A stretch of DNA of 21,932 nt from an uncultured Bacteroidota bacterium (GTDB lineage Bacteria; Bacteroidota; Bacteroidia; Bacteroidales; CAIWKO01). The stretch lies in the NCBI GenBank assembly GCA_937934705.1, contig CALGYY010000029.1, forward strand, positions 1 through 21,932, given 5' to 3'. Numbering within the stretch: position 1 is the stretch's first letter; every line of letters begins with the position of its first letter. Shown in pieces: positions 8,978-15,247 of this stretch. The notes under the pieces are model-generated. The model did not search any database, was not told where the DNA came from, and worked only from the letters and a program-made list of their open reading frames with translations. Made by a program: the position numbers and the translations under genes.

Positions 8978-9552
8978 TGGAATTACGGGAAAGACAGAAG
9001 CTGATTATCGCGGTCTCCGGGGCCAGCGGATCAGTTTACGCACGTGTGTTGATGGAGGAGCTTGGCGCTTACAGGCATCAGTTTGAGGAATGTGCAGTGA
9101 TCTTCACTTCAAGTGCAGAAAAGGTATGGCGATATGAACTGGGCGGCTCCCCTGCGGTTCCGGACTATTTCAGGAGATATCAGAACGACGATCTTTTCGC
9201 GCCACCGGCCTCGGGTTCGGCAGGCTATACTACCATGATCATTATCCCATGCAGCATGGGTATGATGGGGCGTATCGCGCATGGAGCAGCCGGCGACCTT
9301 ATCAGCCGGGCAGCGGATGTGATGCTGAAAGAGAGACGGAAGCTCATCCTGGTAACGCGAGAAATGCCTCTGAACCTGATCCATATCCGCAACATGAAAA
9401 CACTCACTCTGGCAGGGGCTGTGATCTGCCCGGCCTCACCTTCATTTTATTCACTTCCGGCAGATATGGACAGCCTCATTCGAACCGTTACCGGAAAAGT
9501 TCTGGAACTGGGCGGTATCGCCCGGAGCAATTTCGAGTGGGGAAAGTCCTGA
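8977..9552 (+). CDS. ubiX: UbiX flavin prenyltransferase
   Basis: UbiX joins dimethylallyl phosphate to reduced FMN to make prenylated FMN, the cofactor of UbiD-type decarboxylases, in the cytoplasm. The 191-residue length is typical. Visible family motifs are the flavin-binding VSGASGSVYARVLMEEL (13-29), IIPCSMGMMGRIAHGAAGDLI (89-109), the KERRKLILVTREMPLNLIHI stretch (118-137) with RNM following, and PSFYSLP (155-161). The usual CSMKTL or CSMGTL is CSMGMM here, and the usual RETP is REMP. No ubiD gene is in the window, so its partner is elsewhere. The ATG overlaps the TGA of the preceding membrane-protein gene by one base. The gene ends 2 bp from the convergent response regulator gene. Confidence 0.92.
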   Translation: MELRERQKLIIAVSGASGSVYARVLMEELGAYRHQFEECAVIFTSSAEKVWRYELGGSPAVPDYFRRYQNDDLFAPPASGSAGYTTMIIIPCSMGMMGRIAHGAAGDLISRAADVMLKERRKLILVTREMPLNLIHIRNMKTLTLAGAVICPASPSFYSLPADMDSLIRTVTGKVLELGGIARSNFEWGKS

Positions 9553-9554
9553 TC

Positions 9555-10265
9555 TCAGAGGTATTCCAGCTTACAGATCAGCTTAAAGCCAATACCATGC
9601 ACGTTCAGCAGTTCTACCTCGGGGTCGTCTTTTAAAAACTTCCGGAGCTTGGTGATATACACATCCATACTACGGGCATTGAAGTAACTGTCGTCGCGCC
9701 AGATCTCCTTCAGCGCTACGCTGCGGTCCAGCACGTCATTGGCATGTTCGCATAGCAGGTTCAACAGGTCGGCCTCTTTGGCCGTCAACTTTTGCTCGTT
9801 GTCGTTGTACGTCAGCACCTGTCGCTGGTGGTCAAATATGAATTGCCCGATACGGTAAGCCCCGCTCTTCTGACCACTCTTTTCCCCTGAACTTGTACGC
9901 CTCAGAATAGCATTCATGCGCATGAGCAGGACTTCCATACTGAAGGGCTTGGTGATGTAGTCATCGGCTCCTACCTGGAAACCTTTCAGCATATCTTCCT
10001 GCATGGATTTGGCCGTAAGGAACAAAATAGGAATTTGCTTATCCACCTTGCGGATCTCGCGTGCGAGGGTGAAGCCGTCTTTTACAGGCATCATCACATC
10101 AAGGATCAGGAAACTGAAACTCTCTTTGCGGAACATCTCCCAGGCTTCCTCTCCGTTAACACAAAGCACGGTGGGATAACCCTTGGCCTCGAGATAGGTC
10201 CTGAGAATGTCTCCCAGGTTGCTGTCGTCCTCTGCAAGCAGGATCCTGATGTTTTTCTTTGGCAT
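9555..10265 (-). CDS. rprY: OmpR-family response regulator (RprY-like)
   Basis: This 236-residue DNA-binding regulator is phosphorylated by the kinase encoded just upstream. The receiver domain (5-125) has the acidic pocket E12-D13-D14, phospho-acceptor D56 in LILDVMMP, T84 in FLTAK and K106 in DDYITKPF. The C-terminal winged helix (about 138-230) shows LTAKEADLLNLLCEHANDVL and the recognition region SYFNARSMDVYITKLRKFL, which is very close to what I recall of Bacteroides/Porphyromonas RprY. The ATG lies 2 bp after the kinase stop, so the two genes form one operon. The symbol is by resemblance, not by a search. Confidence 0.92.
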   Translation of the reverse strand: MPKKNIRILLAEDDSNLGDILRTYLEAKGYPTVLCVNGEEAWEMFRKESFSFLILDVMMPVKDGFTLAREIRKVDKQIPILFLTAKSMQEDMLKGFQVGADDYITKPFSMEVLLMRMNAILRRTSSGEKSGQKSGAYRIGQFIFDHQRQVLTYNDNEQKLTAKEADLLNLLCEHANDVLDRSVALKEIWRDDSYFNARSMDVYITKLRKFLKDDPEVELLNVHGIGFKLICKLEYL

Positions 10266-10267
10266 AT

Positions 10268-11917
10268 TCAGTCTTTTTTATTGTCGAAGGGTAAAAATAT
10301 CCTGATGGTTGTTCCTTTCTTCAGCTCACTTTCAAGGCTTACATGTCCGCCGTGCTCTTCCACTATGGTTTTTACATAATGTAATCCCAGTCCGAATCCT
10401 TTGACATTGTGGATGTTCCCGGTATGGACCCGGTAAAGCTTCTCAAAAACCTTTTTCTGATTGGCCTTGGAAATCCCGATGCCGTTGTCTTCGATGCTCA
10501 CCAGTATCCCTTTCCCCGTATCTTTCGTGCTCACACGGATCACCGGCTCTTTCGGACAATACTTGTTGGCATTGTCGATCACATTGGTGAACACATTAGT
10601 GATGTGGGTGCGGTCGGCGCGGACATAATTATCGCGTGCCTCAAACTCCATGAAGATCTCGCCACTCTTCGCGTGGACCTGTATCTTCATGATCTTGATC
10701 ACCTCCTTCAGCACCTTGTGAACGTCTACCAGTTCATAATGCAGGCGTAATTGACCTTTGTCAAGGATCGCCGTCTGCAGGATCTTTTCGGCCATGCTCC
10801 CTAACCTGCGGTTTTCCTGGTTGATAACGTTAATGTAATTATTCCTTATGCATTCAGATGATTCAATTTCTTTGTCGCTGAGCGCCTCACAAGCCAGGGA
10901 AATGGTGGACACCGGGGTTTTGAACTCGTGGGTCATGTTGTTGATGAAGTCATTCTTCATCTCCGACAAGCGCTTCTGGCGGATAATCGTATTCAGGGTG
11001 TAGTAGAATATTCCGCCCATCACCAGCAGTAACAGCCCCGAGATCGCCAGTATCCAGACCATTTGAGACATGAGGTACTGCTCCCGGTTGGGAAAGAATA
11101 CCATGAGATATTCGGGAGTCATAAAGAGATCGCGGGGAAACAGATTGAAGGCGTAGCCCTGCTCAAGCAGTTCTTTGTGGTACTGCCCGGTTTTTTCGCT
11201 GACCATCACGTTGCGCATGGGACTGTAAACCCCGAATTCGTAAGCAGTGTGGATACCGTTTTCCCTGAGCTCGATGCCGATGAGCGAATCGAGCAGAAGA
11301 AAGTTAAGACGGTTTTCCATGGCATCATAGTGCTTGAGGTTGAACATATCTTCAAACACATCATTCACCAGGTTGGTTTTATCAAGGTAACGGTCAATCG
11401 TGCTTTCCAGAGAGTGGATCTTGTTGACTGAATTACTGTCGGGCGTGAAATTGAATCCCGGACTCTCTGAGAAGATCTGCCAGTGCCCCTCCGGTTCACC
11501 TTTCCGGGATATGGAAACAACACTGGTATCATAGCGTTTGATGATCTCCCCCGTATGTTCCTGCAGAACGACCACGTTGATCTTTTCGCTGGTGATGTTG
11601 AAAATCTTCTGGGTGGTCTGGGAAGTGTCGTGCTCCTTCATGTCAATCTCCCTGTTGAACACCCGGTTGATGGAGTCGATCAGGTTGAAGAGTTTTGTCC
11701 CCTGTTTGTTGTGATACATTTTCTGGCGGATGCGGTTGGCCACCTCCATCTTTTCCAGACGGTAGATCACATTGTTGACCGCCGTATTGACACCACGGTC
11801 AAAGTTCGCCTCTTTCAGCGAAATGGCATTCCTGATCCAATAGGCCTGCAGGGTAATGAAACCGCTTACCACAAGCGCCATCAGGAAAACCACCATGACA
11901 AAGTTCCGCTTCTTCAC
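10268..11917 (-). CDS. rprX: Membrane sensor histidine kinase (RprX-like)
   Basis: This 549-residue inner-membrane kinase pairs with the downstream regulator. TM1 (about 7-27) and TM2 (about 286-306) flank a periplasmic sensor region of about 255 residues. The dimerisation/phosphoacceptor box is MTHEFKTPVSTI with H330. The ATPase domain has the N box NVIDNANKY (445-453), G1 DNGIG (477-481) and G2 GFGLGL (507-512). The start is taken as GTG at 11917-11915, because it supplies the positively charged KKRN before TM1. The alternative ATG at 11896 would remove that charge. A perfect -7 promoter element ends only 4 bp before the GTG, so the message may be almost leaderless. The signal sensed cannot be read from sequence. 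Confidence 0.9.
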   Translation of the reverse strand: MKKRNFVMVVFLMALVVSGFITLQAYWIRNAISLKEANFDRGVNTAVNNVIYRLEKMEVANRIRQKMYHNKQGTKLFNLIDSINRVFNREIDMKEHDTSQTTQKIFNITSEKINVVVLQEHTGEIIKRYDTSVVSISRKGEPEGHWQIFSESPGFNFTPDSNSVNKIHSLESTIDRYLDKTNLVNDVFEDMFNLKHYDAMENRLNFLLLDSLIGIELRENGIHTAYEFGVYSPMRNVMVSEKTGQYHKELLEQGYAFNLFPRDLFMTPEYLMVFFPNREQYLMSQMVWILAISGLLLLVMGGIFYYTLNTIIRQKRLSEMKNDFINNMTHEFKTPVSTISLACEALSDKEIESSECIRNNYINVINQENRRLGSMAEKILQTAILDKGQLRLHYELVDVHKVLKEVIKIMKIQVHAKSGEIFMEFEARDNYVRADRTHITNVFTNVIDNANKYCPKEPVIRVSTKDTGKGILVSIEDNGIGISKANQKKVFEKLYRVHTGNIHNVKGFGLGLHYVKTIVEEHGGHVSLESELKKGTTIRIFLPFDNKKD

Positions 11918-11921
11918 ATTG

Positions 11922-11929
11922 CAAAGGTA
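11922..11929 (-). promoter_or_regulatory. Promoter -7 element of the sensor kinase/regulator operon
   Basis: On the minus strand this reads TACCTTTG, a perfect TAnnTTTG. It lies 4 bp from the GTG start, implying a near-leaderless transcript. The TTAAC repeats lie 27-69 bp upstream of it. Confidence 0.6.
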
Positions 11930-11956
11930 GACCGGGATCCCGCACCCATAGAGGGA

Positions 11957-11992
11957 TTAACATTTATTAACACTTCTTAACTATTCTTAACA
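11957..11992. promoter_or_regulatory. Four TTAAC direct repeats at exact 10-bp period: likely response-regulator operator
   Basis: TTAAC occurs at 11957, 11967, 11977 and 11987. Three of the four extend to TTAACA. The repeats fall on the same face of the helix, the arrangement used by OmpR/PhoB-family regulators, whose half-sites are direct repeats about one helical turn apart. The region lies upstream of the kinase operon on one side and 21 bp upstream of a plus-strand -7-like element on the other, so a bound regulator could control both directions. Binding by the adjacent RprY-like protein is inference from position. Confidence 0.6.
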
Positions 11993-12013
11993 AGCTCAGC
12001 CTTTTATCTGTTG

Positions 12014-12021
12014 TATCTTTA
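12014..12021 (+). promoter_or_regulatory. Promoter -7-like element of a short transcript
   Basis: TATCTTTA matches TAnnTTTG at all but the last base. The fourth TTAACA repeat occupies the place of the -33 element, as expected for an activator-dependent promoter. Confidence 0.45.
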
Positions 12022-12025
12022 CACC

Positions 12026-12132
12026 ATGAAATTTGGTTGTAATTTTCTTTTGATATAAAAATTACAAGATTTTAAATTTTGGTTATTAATTTCTGGTGCG
12101 AACCGGCGGTCTCAGGCCGCCGGTTTTTTTTT
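12026..12132 (+). ncRNA. Candidate small RNA between the two-component operon and pgi
   Basis: A plus-strand promoter-like element (12014-12021) and a strong intrinsic terminator (12101-12132) delimit a predicted RNA of about 105 nt. No plus-strand gene lies upstream that needs this terminator: the nearest genes to the left are on the minus strand. The body is very AT-rich and ends in the GC-rich terminator hairpin and a nine-U tail, as in many Hfq-independent or Hfq-type small RNAs. It contains a 10-codon frame (MKFGCNFLLI, 12026-12058) that could be a leader peptide or chance. Alternatives are an attenuator in a pgi leader or a read-through stop. No known RNA family was recognised. Confidence 0.45.
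12101..12132 (+). terminator. Strong intrinsic terminator upstream of pgi
   Basis: The perfect 9-bp stem AACCGGCGG (12101-12109) / CCGCCGGTT (12117-12125) has a 7-nt loop and a run of nine T residues (12124-12132). There is no matching A-run on the left side, so it acts only on plus-strand transcripts. Confidence 0.9.
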
Positions 12133-12195
12133 CATCCACATCAAAGTTAAGAAATTTTCTCTAACTGCACTTCATGATCCCCGGCGGGCTTTTAT

Positions 12196-12203
12196 TATAT
12201 TTG
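12196..12203 (+). promoter_or_regulatory. Promoter -7 element of pgi
   Basis: TATATTTG matches TAnnTTTG exactly, 29 bp before the pgi ATG and downstream of the terminator. This gives pgi its own promoter. Confidence 0.65.
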
Positions 12204-12232
12204 TTTCTTCAGCGAATTAAAACTTTCAAAAT

Positions 12233-13570
12233 ATGGATCTCTCGATTGATCTCAGGGGACTGGAACCCGGTCCCGGGATTGCGGCCGTTGAAACGATCAA
12301 GCCCGGGGCTCTCGATGCCATGTCCATGCTTACTGACAGGAAGGGCAAAGGCTCTGAGTTTCTGGGGTGGTTGGATCTGCCGGATACGACTCAAAGTGAA
12401 CTCCTGAATGTGATGCAGCAAACCGCTGTGCGACTGGCTTCTCTTTCGGAGGTCTGTGTTGTGGTGGGTATTGGCGGATCCTACCTGGGGGCACGGGCTG
12501 TAATTGAAGCGCTGAAGCACAGCTTTTCTTCCATGATTGAGGACAGACCATTTCCGGAGATTGTCTACGCGGGGCATCACCTCAGCGGCGATTATCTGTC
12601 AGACCTGCTGGAACTCCTCGACCAGAAAGAGTATTCCGTGATCGTAATCTCCAAGTCCGGCACCACAACGGAACCCGCAGTGGCCTTCCGTTTGCTGAAG
12701 GCTCACCTGGAAAAAAAATACGGAAAGCCGGCAGCACGTGACCGCATTGTGGCCATCACCGACCGTTCAAAGGGGGCATTGAAAAAGCTGGCAGACCAGG
12801 AAAAATACAGCAGTTTCATCGTTCCTGATGATGTGGGCGGTCGCTTTAGTGTGTTGAGTCCCGTGGGCCTGTTGCCCATCGCTGTGGCCGGTTTCGATAT
12901 CGGAACGCTCCTGAAAGGGGCAGCACGAATGAAAAATCACCTCATGGCCTGTAAGGATACATCCAATCCTGCAATCGTTTATGCAGCCGCGCGTCATGCG
13001 TGCTATCAGGCAGGATTGGTGAATGAAGTGATGGTGAATTATGATCCGCGCTTGTATTACCTGAGCGAATGGTGGAAACAATTGTACGGTGAGAGCGAGG
13101 GCAAGGACGGGAAAGGGATTTTTCCTGCAGGGGTGAGCTTCACGACAGACTTGCATTCGATGGGACAATACCTGCAGGATGGAGAGCGCTGTTTGTTTGA
13201 GACGGTCATCAGCATCAATGGTCCGGGCCGCGGACTCAGGGTTCCGGAAGATCCGGAGGATGCGGACGGCTTGAATTTTCTGGCGGGGAAGCCTTTCGCT
13301 GAAGTGAACAGGATGGCGGAGCAGGGGACCTTTCTGGCTCATCGGGATGGCGGTGTGCCTGTGATCCGGATTTCTGTTCCCGCTCTGGATGAATGGAATC
13401 TTGGACAGCTCCTCTATTTCTTCGAATTTGCCTGCGGAATAAGTGCTTATATGCTGGGGGTAAATCCATTCGACCAGCCCGGCGTGGAAGCTTACAAGAA
13501 AAATATGTTTGCCCTGTTAAACAAACCGGGTTTTGAAGAGGAAGGAAAAAAGCTCCGGGAAAAACTCTGA
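12233..13570 (+). CDS. pgi: Glucose-6-phosphate isomerase
   Basis: This cytoplasmic enzyme interconverts glucose 6-phosphate and fructose 6-phosphate in glycolysis and gluconeogenesis. At 445 residues it is the short bacterial form. Motifs seen are VVVGIGGSYLGARAV (76-90), the sugar-phosphate loop ISKSGTTTEPAVAF (139-152), GGRFSVLSPVGLLP (202-215), GESEGKDGKGIFPAG (286-300) with probable catalytic E287, TTDLHSMGQYLQDG (304-317) with H308, and the C-terminal NPFDQPGVEAYKKN (411-424) with the catalytic lysine near K422. The start has an A-rich upstream region instead of a Shine-Dalgarno. The last seven codons and the stop lie inside a hairpin that serves as terminator for the convergent operon. 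Confidence 0.96.
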   Translation: MDLSIDLRGLEPGPGIAAVETIKPGALDAMSMLTDRKGKGSEFLGWLDLPDTTQSELLNVMQQTAVRLASLSEVCVVVGIGGSYLGARAVIEALKHSFSSMIEDRPFPEIVYAGHHLSGDYLSDLLELLDQKEYSVIVISKSGTTTEPAVAFRLLKAHLEKKYGKPAARDRIVAITDRSKGALKKLADQEKYSSFIVPDDVGGRFSVLSPVGLLPIAVAGFDIGTLLKGAARMKNHLMACKDTSNPAIVYAAARHACYQAGLVNEVMVNYDPRLYYLSEWWKQLYGESEGKDGKGIFPAGVSFTTDLHSMGQYLQDGERCLFETVISINGPGRGLRVPEDPEDADGLNFLAGKPFAEVNRMAEQGTFLAHRDGGVPVIRISVPALDEWNLGQLLYFFEFACGISAYMLGVNPFDQPGVEAYKKNMFALLNKPGFEEEGKKLREKL

Positions 13571-13582
13571 TCCCCGGAGCTT
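13545..13582 (-). terminator. Terminator of the methylmalonyl-CoA decarboxylase operon, inside the pgi 3' end
   Basis: The arms AAGCTCCGGG (13550-13559) and CCCGGAGCTT (13573-13582) pair over 10 bp with a 13-nt loop. On the minus strand the hairpin is followed by a T-run from the A-rich stretch at 13545-13550. The left arm is within pgi coding sequence. On the plus strand the T-run is weak (TCATTTTG), so action on pgi mRNA is less certain. Confidence 0.85.
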
Positions 13583-13599
13583 CGTGTCATTTTGTAATC

Positions 13600-14763
13600 C
13601 TAATACAGGAAGCTGAGCAGTACCCCTGCAGCAACTGCACTTCCGATCACACCGGCCACATTGGGACCCATGGCATGCATGAGCAGGTGGTTGGTTTTGT
13701 CGTATTCCAGACCCACAACCTGTGAAACCCTGGCGCTGTCAGGAACGGCGGATACTCCGGAATTCCCGATAAGCGGATTGATCTTGTTCTCTTTTTTCAA
13801 AAAGAGGTTCAGAAACTTGACAAAGAGCACACCGCCTGTGGTAGCCACAATGAACGATGCTGCTCCAAGGGCAAAGATCCCGATGGATTTGGTGGTCAGG
13901 AAGGTGGTGGCCTGGGTAGAGGCGCCCACGGTTAATCCTATCAGTATGGTGACCGTGTCAATCAGTGGGCCTTTGGCTGTATCGGCCAATCGTTTGGTGA
14001 CCCCGCTTTCTTTCAGCAGGTTCCCGAAGAAAAGCATTCCCAGCAGCGGAAGGGCCGAGGGGACGATGAAACAGGTCAGCAGCAGTCCGATAATGGGGAA
14101 GAGGATTTTTTCCGTAGAGGATACCACCCGAGGGGGCTTCATCCTGATGAGGCGTTCTCTTTTATTGGTGAGCAATCGCATAATGGGCGGCTGAATCACC
14201 GGTACTAATGCCATGTATGAGTAGGCAGAAATCGCGATGGCGCCCATGAGTTCGGGTGCGAGCTTGCTCGAAAGAAAGATAGCCGTAGGACCATCAGCAC
14301 CCCCGATAATACCAATAGCACCGGCCTCCGAAGCAGTAAAACCAAGCGCCAGTGCAAAGATATATGCTCCGAAAATCCCCAACTGGGCAGCCGCTCCGAT
14401 CAGGATCAGCTTGGGGTTGGAGATCAAAGCAGAGAAATCTGTCATGGCCCCGATGCCCAGGAAGATCAGGGGCGGATAAACCCCCTGGATCACCCCGAAA
14501 TACAGATAATTCATCACGCTTCCGGCTTCATAAATACCGATTTTCAGTCCGGGATAAAAAGGGATATTGCCAATCAGTATCCCGAAACCAATAGGGATGA
14601 GCAGCAGGGGCTCATATTCCTTGATGATGGCCAGCGCGATGAAGATCAGTCCCACCGCGATCATGATCAGGTGACCGATAGTGAAATTGGCGAAGGCGGT
14701 ATATTGAAAAAACTGGCTCAGGTTGTCACCCACCAGTTGCAGAACATTTCCTGTGTTTTCCAT
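13600..14763 (-). CDS. mmdB: Na+-translocating decarboxylase beta subunit (MmdB/OadB family)
   Basis: This integral inner-membrane subunit removes CO2 from carboxybiotin and couples it to outward Na+ transport. It is 387 residues with about ten hydrophobic segments. The family core is intact: GFGILIGNIPF (59-69), NYLYFGVIQGVYPPLIFLGIGAMTD (85-109), GIIGGADGPTAIFLSSKLAPEL (151-172) with the Na+-linked aspartate D157, SYMALVPVIQPPIM (182-195), and ATTGGVLFVKF and GNSGVSAVPDSARV near the end. It is last in the operon, 37 bp after the biotin carrier gene. The same family serves oxaloacetate, malonyl-CoA and glutaconyl-CoA decarboxylases; the linked mce and mmdA point to methylmalonyl-CoA. Confidence 0.93.
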   Translation of the reverse strand: MENTGNVLQLVGDNLSQFFQYTAFANFTIGHLIMIAVGLIFIALAIIKEYEPLLLIPIGFGILIGNIPFYPGLKIGIYEAGSVMNYLYFGVIQGVYPPLIFLGIGAMTDFSALISNPKLILIGAAAQLGIFGAYIFALALGFTASEAGAIGIIGGADGPTAIFLSSKLAPELMGAIAISAYSYMALVPVIQPPIMRLLTNKRERLIRMKPPRVVSSTEKILFPIIGLLLTCFIVPSALPLLGMLFFGNLLKESGVTKRLADTAKGPLIDTVTILIGLTVGASTQATTFLTTKSIGIFALGAASFIVATTGGVLFVKFLNLFLKKENKINPLIGNSGVSAVPDSARVSQVVGLEYDKTNHLLMHAMGPNVAGVIGSAVAAGVLLSFLY

Positions 14764-14800
14764 AATCTGTCTGATTTCCTTTTGTTTCTGGCATTCCGAA

Positions 14801-15241
14801 TTATCCTATTGTGATCAGTACATCCCCTTCCATCACGGAGTCACCCTTCTGGTAGCGGATCTCTGCCACACGTCCTTCCTTGTCAGCCTCGATGTTGTTT
14901 TCCATCTTCATGGCTTCCAGCGTTATTACCTTCTGGCCGATCTTCACAGTATCACCCACGCGCACATGAATGTTCAGGATCACTCCGGGCAGGGGAGCCT
15001 TGATGCTGCCGGTACCTTTTGGAGCATCCGGACTGCTGGTCTTTGCCGTGACCGGTGTGGAATCCGTTGAGGGAACCACCTGCGGGCGCACAAGTTTCGG
15101 GGTTTTCACCGGCTCCAGGCTCTTATCCACCTCAACCTCATACACCTGTCCGTTCACTTCAACTGTGGCAATGTTGTCTTCGATATTTTTGATCTCAACC
15201 TGGTACTGGTTACCATGTATGGTGAATTTATATTTTTTCAT
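14801..15241 (-). CDS. mmdC: Biotin carboxyl carrier subunit of methylmalonyl-CoA decarboxylase
   Basis: This 146-residue carrier ferries the carboxyl group between the carboxyltransferase (MmdA) and the membrane beta subunit. Residues 1-40 form a beta-rich N-terminal region (KYKFTIHGNQYQVEIKNIED). A Pro/Thr/Ser-rich flexible linker follows (about 42-76), then a complete biotinyl domain (78-146). The biotinylation site is K112 in EAMKMEN. The domain opens with KAPLPGVILNIHVRVGD and closes with GDSVMEGDVLITIG. The linker is typical of a swinging arm. The gene lies 6 bp after the OadG-like gene. No biotin carboxylase gene is present, which supports a decarboxylase rather than an acyl-CoA carboxylase. 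Confidence 0.93.
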   Translation of the reverse strand: MKKYKFTIHGNQYQVEIKNIEDNIATVEVNGQVYEVEVDKSLEPVKTPKLVRPQVVPSTDSTPVTAKTSSPDAPKGTGSIKAPLPGVILNIHVRVGDTVKIGQKVITLEAMKMENNIEADKEGRVAEIRYQKGDSVMEGDVLITIG

Positions 15242-15247
15242 TGATGC

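Larger units (their letters stand above)
11918..12232. other. Intergenic regulatory region between the sensor kinase gene and pgi
   Basis: This 315-bp region contains no conventional gene. From left to right it holds a minus-strand -7 element (11922-11929), four TTAAC repeats (11957-11992), a plus-strand -7-like element (12014-12021), an AT-rich stretch, a strong plus-strand terminator (12101-12132) and the pgi -7 element (12196-12203). A further minus-strand TAnnTTTG match (TAACTTTG, 12149-12142) could be a second, more distant kinase promoter. Confidence 0.7.

Noticed and set aside
9249..9635. Alternative plus-strand frame overlapping the ubiX end and the regulator gene
   Set aside because: It lies out of frame over two well-supported genes and encodes no recognisable protein.
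12137..12170. Inverted repeat AGTTA...TAACT before pgi as an operator
   Set aside because: Only 5 bp of each arm match and the centre is not symmetrical; in this AT-rich stretch that is expected by chance.
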